Positions 54,495 through 64,000 of a stretch of DNA of 64,000 bases are shown here, piece by piece. Location of the stretch: positions 38,300,912 through 38,364,911 of the forward strand of contig ML660201.1 of assembly GCA_007570785.1 (NCBI GenBank), written 5' to 3'. Every line of letters starts with the position of its first letter. Position 1 is the first letter of the stretch. The translations under genes and the position numbers were made by a program. The notes beneath the pieces were generated by a model. That model did not search any database. It was not told where the DNA came from and worked only from the letters and a program-made list of their open reading frames with translations. The DNA is from Antilocapra americana. Taxonomy: Eukaryota > Chordata > Mammalia > Artiodactyla > Antilocapridae.

Positions 54495-54700
54495 AAGCAG
54501 CTCTTGAGCACCTACTACATGCCAGGAAACATGCTGAATTTTTATACATACTAGCTCCTTTAGTCCTCACAGCCATGAGGGAACATGTTATTATCATTTC
54601 CATGTCCAGATGAGGAACTGGAGCTTAGAGAAGTCATCAGCTTGCTTTTGTTCACGACCTGGCCATCTGACTCCTTAGTGCAGGCTCCTGATACTATCAA
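54495..54700 (-). repeat. MIR SINE
   Basis: GAGCACCTACTACATGCCAGG, CCTTTAGTCCTCACAGCC, TCCAGATGAGGAACTGGAGC and CAGGCTCCTGATAC in reverse MIR order. Confidence 0.75.
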
Positions 54701-57700
54701 ATAAGCTTGCAAATGAATGAACAAGTAGTTTTCCTCCCATACAACTTCTCTGCAGGGCATACAATTAGGTCCTTAATATCTGCTGAATTAATAAGTGTGT
54801 TCTTTATTCAGTAAAGGAAGCAGATTAGAGTCGGAAAAAAAAAGGAAGGTGGAAAAGAACTGGCCAAGTCTGGTCACTGAGAGACTTGAACTATTCTCAA
54901 TTTCCAATGTGCCTTCATCTTATGGTTTATGGAGTTTTAAGTATCAACTGCTGGACATCCACTTAGCTTTGGGGAAGTAGAGGCCTGTTTCGGCTCATTT
55001 TCATTTCTCCACGGGTCCAGCAAGGTGACAACTAGCTGCTCCCCAAATGTTCCTTTGATTGAATTAGTTTAAATGGAATGGAACTGAATTAATTCAAAGC
55101 ATCTTTGGTAGAACCTGGCTTTAAGTTGAGAGAGCTCTAAGTGCAGATTAGACAGGCTTAATTACTCTTTAGAAGTGCACAGAGTAACAGTGGACAAAGC
55201 CCAAACAGCCACGAATCCCAGGGCCTCAGTCTGGGGGAGCCAGAGGCGCTTTCGGGCCTCTGCATACCCGGCCTACCGTCCGCTCATTCTCTAACTGTGA
55301 TGAAGAAATTAAATGAAGTCTTTCAGTGCTGCCACGCTGCCACGGATGGGTATTAAATAATGTTCCTTTAAGCTACTGGAACTGCTGCATGGGGGTGCTG
55401 CCTCATCTTTATGGATGCCTTGTCATAATTTCTAGAATCATAGAAGCCATTCTGTGACTCCCTAGACTGCAAGGAAACATTATATGAAGTTTATCTCCCT
55501 TCTCAGCTTAGAGCACATAAAATGATTTTTCACTACTCAGAATCGGAACAGATGGATTTAAATACATTGGCTCGTATCAGGTTCTAAGTTGGGCTGAGCA
55601 GAGGAGGTCACTGGGCTGCAGGTGTCGGCTCCCCAGGAGGCTGGGGTAGGTCTCACACAGGGAGGCTGACATGCCCTTCAGTCTGTCTGCCCGCCTCTTG
55701 TCCTGAGAAGTCCCAGGATGTGGACAGGTGATGCTATTCTCAATGCCTACTAGTTGGAGCCATCCCTCCACCCCTTTCTCCCTCTTTTCCCCATCCGCAC
55801 CCTGCGTTCTTGCTCCTTTCCCCTTCCATTTTTCCCAGCAAAAATTTATAAAGCAAGCTCCAACCCAGGTTCGACCACAGTCCCATGAGACGGGGAGTGT
55901 CACTGGTTTTGACCACTCCTCCCCTCCACATACAAACACACTGTGCAGATACAGAAAGCAAAGCTCCCGTGCTCTCACACCAGGCCAGAGCAAAGCTGAG
56001 GCTCTCATCCCAAACACTGAAGTCTCTATTTCAATATATGTACATATTTTTTTTTTCCCAATCTGACACTCAGGCTCAAGTCTCAAAATCTCACACAGGC
56101 AAACTGAGCAAAGATAAGAGGGGTCTGCACCATCGCTGCCTCTCCCAACTAGTGTGAGGAGAAATAACACACCAAGGTCACAAAGGGAATACAGGTCATG
56201 AGGGTCACACCCTGTGGAAAAGAGACTCAGCTGAACCCCAAACTGAGTTTAACTACTCAGGTACAGTGCCTCCTGTAGAATTAATTCTTTATAAGACAGC
56301 CACTGAGCAGTAGGATATGTAACTCTGATCTTGGAAGACAGCGAGTAGGACAATCATTTACAATGAATAAAGAGACTCATCAGCTGGTTGACCCATCCTG
56401 CGGGCTCTGCTCACCTCCCAACTTCCATGAGGCGAGATCTAGGCACCTGTTGGTACTTACCTCCTTCAGTGAGCCCAACATGTGCACACACAGCCCAGAA
56501 CCCAAAGAGTGTTTCGTAAATTCTTTACTTCTACCTCTACTGAGTTCAAAGGATGGTCGGGCTTTGGCAGTAATGTCCAGGCTCTGTGACATGTCACTGC
56601 ACCTTTTAGAGATGGCTCTTGGCCTCGCCAGAGATTTTAAAGCATCCCCAGAGGACCAGCTACATGCCCTCTCCTTCACCTTCTCTGCTCATCTCACAAT
56701 CTCTCTGTTTCCTTTTGTCTCCTTCTTTCCTCTACCTAGATATCATTTCTCCTTTGGGAGCTGGCAGTCACTCTCTTTTCTACGCAGGTCTGTTCCTATG
56801 AAGTAGAAGCTTCAAATCAAGACACCTCTATGGTGTCTGAGCTCTGGGTGGATTATTTTAAAGAAGCAACTTGCCATCTTTCCCTGTAAAGGTTAAATTC
56901 CAGGCAGGTTATCTTCTGTATTTTATTTTTTCCATCTTTTCTTGGAGTTGCATTACAAACATTCTCCTCCATCTCTTTATCCATGAATAGTGCCAGGCTC
57001 CAGAAAAAGGGAGCAGAAGGAAGAAAAAATAATCCTACTCAAGCATACTATGTATGTTTAATTAACTGAAATTGCACATTTATTATTTTGTGACAATCCA
57101 ACAACACTTTTTCTTCTTTTGGTAACAGCACCCCATTTTTTTTATAGCTTAGGAAAAACATCAGGTCTCTTGACATCACTTGAATCATGTTATGCCTGAA
57201 GCCATATCTTCACAGGGAATATTCAGTTGTGACAGCAATAAAATCCTCTTCGGCTTTAGCTCACTTGAGTTTGGAAAAAGAGTCACCAATGAAATATTTC
57301 TTTCTTGAAACTGTAATGCTAGCCAGATTTTTCCGGCTGAGTCTCTACTGACATTTACAGGTCTTTAACTGTGATTAAACAGCCTTGAGCAACAAACCAA
57401 GGTATTTTGGTGGTTGTTACTGTGGGGAGGAGGGGCCTAATAAGGCTCTTTGCCTGTAATTAGCCACGAGCATCCACAGAATGGCCACTTGCCACTCTGA
57501 CTAGGAGCGTATTTGTATCAGGCCCAGGGGAGCACCCTAGTACATCCACATGCAGCAGCCAAAAGCCAAGCCTGAGAAACAGGGAATAAAATGAAAAGAT
57601 TGCAGTGCTGGCTTCAGCGTACTCTCAGAATACACAGCACTGTGAGCAATGGAGGGGTGTCTAGAGCGCTTGTCAGGATCAGGCCTCTGAATTTAAGGTA

Positions 57701-58479
57701 GAAGGCCACTACCTTTGTGTTCATCCATTATTTTGATCTCCCCTGCCCTCTCTCTGTGTCAGGCTTATTCCACTCACTGTAAGGCCAGGTCCACCTCTAA
57801 GAGGATGATTCTAGGGATAAACAGCGAGGTATCTGGCTACTTATTTTTAGCCACTGTTCAAGCTTCTTTTCCTTTACATCAAGGCCTGGTTGCCAGGAGT
57901 AACCAGTGCAGATGCAAGCAGCTGCAGCAAGCCCCATCACTGCTTAGAGGGCTCAAGCAGAATCAAAACCAAGTTTGGAGACAACACTCAACTTGTCCTG
58001 CAGATAATTAAGTGTTCCTGAGCTCTTCTTGAAGGAACTTAACTTTCCAAAGACAACTCAGGAAAAGGACCAGGAATCTTTCTAAGACACTTCAGATGGA
58101 TTTTTCTTTTGTAAGGAGTGACTAGAAAGTCCATGATGGTTTATTTGTCCAAGCAGCCTATTTTGTATGCTCGACTTGATGACCTGAAGAGGTTGAGGGA
58201 CAAAAATCTGTTTAAACAGCAATGGAAACCTTCAAATGAATATATATTCAATAAATCATAGTCAACCACTCAGATATCGAATGGTCTGCTGAGTGGTGCT
58301 ATGCAGTGATCTGGTCTTCAAAAATGGACTCCGCTCTAAAACCACAATCTAGAAGGCTGGCCGCATTGAGTGACCTGAACTTACCTAGTGTAAAAGCCTG
58401 CTAGAACAAAACCTATCAATATTCTTCACGGTGTTTAAACAAGACACACAGTCTCATAACATTAGATTCAAAACGCCTG
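54701..58479. other. Longest repeat-poor stretch of the window
   Basis: About 3.8 kb in which I recognise no interspersed repeat except a possible L2 end at 54740-54795. It contains an ATG-initiated 147-codon frame (56363-56806), and a pyrimidine-rich TAG acceptor-like site near 56700-56740. There is no recognised exon or RNA gene. Confidence 0.5.
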
Positions 58480-58886
58480 GGATATGATAAAATATCAACC
58501 AGCATAAGAAGGACCAGAAAAATCTCCACAAAATAGAGAGTCCAAAAATAAACCAACATAAATATGACTAGTTGACTTTTTATGAAAGTGCACAGGAAAT
58601 CCAATGGAGAAAGTATAATCTTTTCAATAAATTATATTGGGACAATTCATCATATCATAGATACATAAATAAATAGACAAAGAGACAGATAGATATAAAT
58701 ACTCCCCAATCTAAACCTCACACATTATGCAAAATTTAACTAAAATGAACAATAGTTCTAAATGTAAAATATACAACTTTTAAAAGAAAGCACAGGAAAA
58801 ATTTACTTGACCTGGATATAGATGAAGGATTCTTAGACATGATAACCAGAGCACAATGTAAAAAGAAGGCATAAAACTCAACAGTT

Positions 58887-58979
58887 AAGAAAATAAAAAT
58901 ACCCATGGTGATATCATGTCATTGTATGGCAAAACCAATAAAAAAAAATAAAATAAAATAAAAAAAGAAAATAAAAATA
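58887..58979 (+). mobile_element. Extremely 5'-truncated young L1 (63 bp) with 15-bp target-site duplication
   Basis: AAGAAAATAAAAATA occurs at 58887-58901 and 58965-58979. Between them is CCCATGGTGATATCATG, TTGTATGGCAAAACCAATA and an A/AAAAT-rich tail, which is the last 40 or so bases of ruminant L1 (the same end seen in reverse near 14480-14530) plus poly-A. Confidence 0.85.
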
Positions 58980-59054
58980 AGCAAAACTTGAACTGACACA
59001 TCAAAGAGGATATACAGAGGATAGACATCTTTTATTAAAAAGATTTTCAACATC

Positions 59055-59289
59055 ATTAGCCATTGTTATTGTTGTTTAGTCGTTAAGTTGTGTCTGACTC
59101 TTTGCAACCCCATGGATCATAGCCCACCAGCCTCCTCTGTCCATGGGATTTCCCAGGCAAGAATACTGGAGTGGGTTGCCATTTCCTTCTCCAGGGGATC
59201 TTCCCAACCCAGGGATCGAACGCACGTCTCCTGTTTTGCAGGCAGATTCTTTACCACTGAGCCACCAGGGAAGCCCATTATTAGCCATT
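59055..59289 (-). mobile_element. Bov-tA SINE with 10-bp target-site duplication
   Basis: ATTAGCCATT at 59055-59064 and 59280-59289 brackets a complete reverse Bov-tA ending GAGCCACCAGGGAAGCCC. The duplicated bases are L1M sequence, confirming insertion into the older L1. Confidence 0.95.
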
Positions 59290-60040
59290 AGGGACATGCA
59301 AATTTAAAAAAAAAAAAGACTTATGACATACAACTACACAATTAAAGGAATGACTAAAATAAAAATTGAGTAATTCTAACTGTTGACAATTGTGTGACCT
59401 GGCTGGAATTCTCAGACATTGCTAGTAGGAATGCAAAATGATACTGCTAGTCTTGAAAAGAGTTTGACAGTTTTTATAAAATTATACATTCAATTACCAG
59501 GTCACCCACTGAAACCACTCCTACATATTCACATTAGGAAAATGAAAATTTATGTCCACTAAAACTCTTGTACATAAATGAGTATTCATAATGGCCACAA
59601 GCCAGAAATAACTCAAATGTCCTTCAGCAGAATGAATGTATACTGTGGGACACAGTGGTACATCCACTGTGGTACATCCACACAATGGAATACTGCTGAA
59701 CATTAGAAAGGAATAAACTACTGAGAGAGCACCTCGAATGAATTGCAAAAGCATAGTGGTGAATGAAAGAACTTAGGCTCAAAAGATTACTGTATGAATC
59801 CATCTATGTGGCACTTTCAGACAAAACTATGGTGATGGAGAATAGATCAGAGATTGAGATAATTTACGGCAGGGTGACTAGGAAGGGCGAGCAAGAGGGA
59901 GATTTTGCGGGAGAGTTAATTGTTTGTTATTTTGATTGTGGCAGTAGTTATAAGAATGTGCTATAATTCATAGATCTGTGTATTGAAACTAGTTATTTTA
60001 CTTTATATTAACATAAAAGATTAAAAAGGAAAAAAAAACT

Positions 60041-60607
60041 TTCCAAATCATTGCCTTTCTCATTAATAGGCCCCTAAGTTAGTATCTTAGAAATGCTCAA
60101 TATTTCTCAGCAGGTTAATATAAACAATGGATTTTTTTATATTAATAAATATAAAATCTACTCCAGTATGTTCTGATGCTTTTCTTTAAACTTTCTTAAT
60201 GAACATGTGGTAGTTTAAATTGTCCTACCATGGAGAAACACATATTTAGACAGATGCTCCTCTCTCTCCTCAATGCTCATGAAATGAATCAGTCTCTTCA
60301 GTGATATCATCTTCATGATAATAAAAATAGGTAATGGAAAATCTTCAAATCACTGGGAAGCACTCTATTAGAACACAGCAAAATGTCTGAGCACGCTGTC
60401 ATTTCTCCACTGACTAATATAAATTCTGGCCAGAATGCCACAGGATAACAGTTAAGACGCAGATTTATCAAAATCCTGATAATGCGTTACATGTCTTCTA
60501 GAGCAAGAGGCCTGCACCTCAACGATGGGACAGAAAGTTACTACTGCCATTGTGAACTCTTCTAAAGGAATAAAGTTTGGAAACTCCTGTAAACTTTAAA
60601 TGAAAAG
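60041..60607. other. Single-copy DNA
   Basis: AT-rich; no recognised repeat, exon or RNA gene. Confidence 0.5.
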
Positions 60608-60896
60608 TGCATCAGTCCTGAATATCCATTAGAAGGAATGATGCTGAAGCTGAAACTCTAATACTTTGGCCACCTGATGCGAAGAACTGACTCATCTGAA
60701 AAGGCCCTGACACTGGGAAAGATTGAAGGCAGGAGAAGGGGATGACAGAGGATGAGATGGTTGGATGGCATCACCGACTCAATGGATGTGAGTTTGAGTA
60801 AACTCCGGGAGTTGGTGAGGGACAGGGAGGCCTGGTGTGCTACAGTCCATGGGGCTGCAAAGAGTCAGACACAACTGAACTGAACTGAACTGAACC
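60608..60896 (+). mobile_element. BovB LINE 3' end, truncated
   Basis: GTCCTGAATATCCATTAGAAGG to the GAACTGAACTGAACTGAAC tail. About 290 bases, with an intact tail repeat and no coding capacity. Confidence 0.94.
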
Positions 60897-60899
60897 ACT

Positions 60900-61370
60900 G
60901 TGGTAGTGTTAATGCATTTTCCCATATTCTTTGATACTCCTCCGGTTTAAGAGTTGGAGGCTAACTCTCCTCTCTTTGAATGTGGGATGGAATTAGTAGA
61001 TCACAGCAGACAGAATAAAGAGAAGGTGACTGCCTCATCCTGTGGACATCATGGGAACGTTCACATAGTAACTGAGGCCTCCTGCCAGGAGTCAAGTGAG
61101 TGCACCTTCTTGGAAGTGCATCTTCCAATCATGGTCTTTCAGATCTTCCAAAGTCTCTTAGTTGTTCCAGGTGAAGGTCTTTAGGTCACTGAAGCACTGT
61201 TGCCTTTCTAATCATAATTTCATGAGAGACCCTGAGGCAAAACCATCTGGCCCCCCGCTACTCCTGATTCCCTGGCCCTCGGTAAATTAGGAGATATTAC
61301 ATGTAGGTTGTTTTAAGCTGCTAATTTGGGGGTAACATGTTATGTAGCAACAGAAAACTAAAACAACTGT
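60900..61370 (+). repeat. MaLR-like (MLT1-type) LTR, diverged
   Basis: The 3' end TTGTTTTAAGCTGCTAATTTGG, GGTAACATGTTATGTAGCAAC and AGAAAACTAAAAC is typical of an MLT1-group LTR; the upstream GTGGACATCATGGGAACG region is less certain. Confidence 0.6.
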
Positions 61371-63267
61371 GCTGATGTTAAATTGTTTTTTGATTCAGAG
61401 AGAAAAGAAAAAGAAAGAAAGGCAGGAAGAGTAATCATGGGTCACGTCGACATTTTTACCAAGTCGAGTAACTTTCAAGTTATCTGGACTTCTTTCCCTG
61501 GAGGCCAGGAAATTGTGCAAAGGTACAGGACACTTCCTAGAAATGATATTTTTATTATTCTTCTTCCTATGTAAGACATCCTCAGGCTGATGCTATGCAT
61601 GCCAGCTGGGGAAGCTATACTGAATCTCACAGCCACTTCCCACCAGGGAGTCCCAAACTACTACTTCTTTAAACAGTCTTTTAAATAAGGTAAGTGGTTT
61701 AAGATATCCCAGAAAAACTCCTAGAAAAGGAATCTACACAACGTAGGCACTCAATAAATGCATTTTGGTATTAGCAATAGGCTGCTGCATTTATTCTCTT
61801 AATTAGCAGATACTGAGTTCATACCAAATCAAAAAGACCAAAGTAAAACAAAAACCTAGAACTAAAGTTAAATCATGTCCCTAATTCTCTTCATTCATAC
61901 ACAGGGACTTTCTTTTCAGATACAAACCCAGAGTTTAGAATATGCCATGAAACAACTGCATAAGAAGTTACTTGAAGAGGAAAAATGTTTGATGTTCCTG
62001 TCTTAACACTGAAGTTGGAAAATCCGTCCAGCAACTCATGAATCAGTGAACACTTGACAGAAAAATATGCTTTGGCAACATTGCTTGCTGCATTCTTTAA
62101 AAGCAAAATTGAAAACATAGGATCTCAAGGGTCAGATGGTTATTATTGGAAGCTGGCTCTTATAAAATATAATACATACCATTTCCCCCATCTAAATTGC
62201 GTTGCTTTGTCAAAATCACCTGATGGGGCCCAGGATAAGGTGTTTTTCTGATGTAGATAACCACCTAGGTTCCCAAAAGCACATCCATTTTAAAGCGAGG
62301 GCCTGAAGAACACCAACAGTGACATAAAAATGATATTTTTCTGTAACCTCAGCATCAGAGAGAATTGTTCCACAAGAAATAGTTTACAGAAAAAGAAAAC
62401 CTTATTATTAAACACATATAGCACTATTCAGCAGAATCTGCTGCTGATGGCAACTTCCAAAACTAGAACTTTTAGACAGTCTCATTCTGTATTAGGATTT
62501 TAAGAAACTCTGAACATTTATAGATCAAGGTATCATTATGATTTTTTGGTAGATGGATCTATATGTCAACAAGAGGAAAAATTTTAAAATACCAAGTAAA
62601 TAGCAACTATCAAGGAACGAGGGGAAGGAGGTACAACAAAGAATGATCGAATTGAGTAACCATTTCACATGGACCTGCACATGGGGTTTAACAAGGTCTC
62701 TAAGGGCAGGTAATCATAAAACCCTTTAGGTCTAATAATTGGCTGATGTACGCATTGAACAAAATGTAACATGGATGATCAACTCTAAAAATATGTAATG
62801 CCATCTTGGGGTCAATAGTTGCCTTCTAGATTTAAAACAGAAACTAGGTCTAGACTCTGGAATATGGGACTGTTATTTTGAAATCATAGAAAGAAACTAC
62901 TCTGTGTCTCCTGTTTGATTCAAACAAGTTTGTATACATTCAGAAGAGGAACATAACGAGGGTCAGGGTTCTCTCCTGAGAGTGTAGCCAGCCCTTGGTG
63001 TTTTGTGCTGCAGTGACCATTTGCTATTAAGGACCATTCTTTTCTTTTCTTGGGAGACCATGAGGGAGAAAACACTTCTGAAAGGTTTCTGAAAAAAGTG
63101 GGGAGTATATCTTAAAGACAGTAATGGCAACCACAAATGTAAAGGGAGAAGGAAAGATGCATGTGGAGCCAAGAAAAATAACTGTTCAACAAATCTATTT
63201 ATCTATTAGAGAAAACTGGAACTCCATAGCTCTGAAGGGAAAGAGAGGAAAATGGATCAGGATTGAA
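61371..63267. other. Repeat-poor stretch
   Basis: About 1.9 kb with no recognised interspersed repeat other than a possible L2 tip (GTAGGCACTCAATAAATGC near 61743). A purine-rich patch lies at 61398-61430. Confidence 0.5.
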
Positions 63268-64000
63268 AAATTCAGACTTAAATTGAAGAAAGTAGGGAAA
63301 ACCACTAGACCATTCAGGTATGACCTAAATCAAATCCTTTATGATTATACAGTGAAAGTGACAAAACGATGAAAGGGATTAGATCTGATAGAGTGCCTGA
63401 AGAAATATGGATAGAGGTTTGTGACACTGCACAGTAGGCAGTGATCAAGACCATCCCCAAGAAAAAGAAATGCAAAAAGGCAAAATGGTTGTCTGAGGAG
63501 GCATTACAAATAGCTGAGAAAAGATGAGAAGCTAAAAGCAAAGGAGAAAAGGAAAGATAAACCAATTTGAATGCAGAGTTCCAAAGAATAGCAAAGAAAG
63601 ATAAGAAAGCCTTCCTCAGTGATCAGTGCAAAGAAATAGAGAAAAACAATAGAATGGGAAAGACTAGAGATCTCTTCAGGAAAATTAGAGATACCAAGGG
63701 AACATTTCATGCAAAGATGGGCTCAATAAAGGACAAAAATGGTATGGACCTATCAGAAGGAGAAGAGATTAAGAAGAGGTGGCACGAATACACAGAAGAA
63801 CTATACCAAAAAGATCTTCACAACCCAGATACCTACAATGGTGTGATCACTCACCTAGAGCCAGATATCCTGGAATGTGAAGTCAAGTGGGCCTTAGGAA
63901 GCATCACTATGATCAAAGCTAGTGGAGGCGACAGAATTTCAGTTGAGCTATTTCAAATCCTAAAAGATGATGCTTTGAAAGTGTTGCACTCAATATGCCA
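63268..64000 (+). pseudogene. BovB LINE ORF2 remnant, cut by the window end
   Basis: From TTCAGACTTAAATTGAAG onward it parallels 31780-32510 of the longer BovB copy in the same orientation. An initial open stretch (RLKLKKVGKTTRPFRYDL) soon meets a TGA at 63370-63372, followed by more stops and shifts, so it is a pseudogene up to the point where the window stops. The upstream edge is an abrupt truncation. Confidence 0.92.

Larger units (their letters stand above)
58480..60040 (+). mobile_element. Ancient L1 (L1M-type) ORF2 end and 3' UTR
   Basis: Ordered landmarks: GACAATTCATCATATCATAG, CAACATCATTAGCCATT, CATTAGGGACATGCAAATTT, CATTGCTAGTAGGAATGC, GAAATAACTCAAATGTCC and CACAATGGAATACTGCTGAAC near 59686. 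Frames are broken. Two later insertions sit inside: an L1 stub (58902-58964) and a Bov-tA (59065-59279). Confidence 0.88.

Noticed and set aside
55577..56170. 197-codon minus-strand open frame, the longest outside recognised BovB sequence
   Set aside because: It opens at GTG rather than ATG, with the first Met about 50 residues in. It overlaps several plus-strand frames and has no recognisable domain. In 64 kb read in six frames a length like this is expected by chance.
59655..59692. Tandem duplication GGTACATCCAC within the ancient L1
   Set aside because: Real but small (two copies) and readily explained by slippage in decayed L1 sequence.
1..64000. A novel defence, biosynthetic or mobile-gene system
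   Set aside because: Both strands show only broken retroelement frames, SINEs, DNA-transposon fossils, LTRs and single-copy DNA. No cluster of intact genes exists, so claiming a system would be invention.

Overview
The window is ruminant nuclear DNA, from cattle, sheep, goat, deer or a relative. Bov-tA and BOV-A2 SINEs, BovB (RTE-type) LINEs, young L1_BT-type L1 ends and a BovB tail ending in (CTGAA)n are together diagnostic of the group. I cannot name the species. Nothing here is bacterial or viral in organisation. I found no host protein-coding exon, no functional rRNA or tRNA gene, no CpG island and no CRISPR array. The sequence reads as intergenic or deep-intronic DNA filled with layered transposon fossils.

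Layout. 1-13.6 kb: largely single-copy, with one small hAT element carrying a perfect 8-bp target-site duplication (846-1053), several SINEs, two BovB 3' ends (4.9-5.7 kb), L2 and MIR remnants and a palindromic MITE-like repeat near 13.1 kb. 13.8-16.1 kb: a nest in which an ancient L1 was split by a hAT element, itself split by a young minus-strand L1 end with a 17-bp duplication. 18-25.5 kb: MLT1-like LTR, CHR SINE, retroviral-type LTR, mariner MITE, MIRs, two hAT fossils and an ancient minus-strand L1. 26-31 kb: BovB 3' end, MIRs, MLT1 LTR, and an L1/hAT/SINE nest.

31.6-33.9 kb: the longest BovB copy, covering the end of the endonuclease region and the reverse transcriptase region, broken by stops and frameshifts. 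38.4-40.6 kb: an ancient L1 split by a minus-strand BovB, which itself carries a 172-bp in-frame piece of L1 endonuclease between two GCATCAGG copies. This is the most unusual structure in the window. 41-54.7 kb: SINEs, L2, MIR, hAT and a MaLR-type LTR. 54.7-58.5 kb: the most repeat-poor stretch. 58.5-60 kb: an ancient L1 with a 63-bp stub of a younger L1 (15-bp duplication) and a SINE. 60.6-64 kb: BovB 3' end, MaLR-like LTR, single-copy DNA and the start of another BovB cut by the window end.

No genes act together here. The organising relations are nesting order, and SINE mobilisation by BovB, with which the BovA unit shares its 3' end. Family names come from recognising consensus features by eye; boundaries of old repeats are approximate (tens of bases), while those set by target-site duplications are precise.
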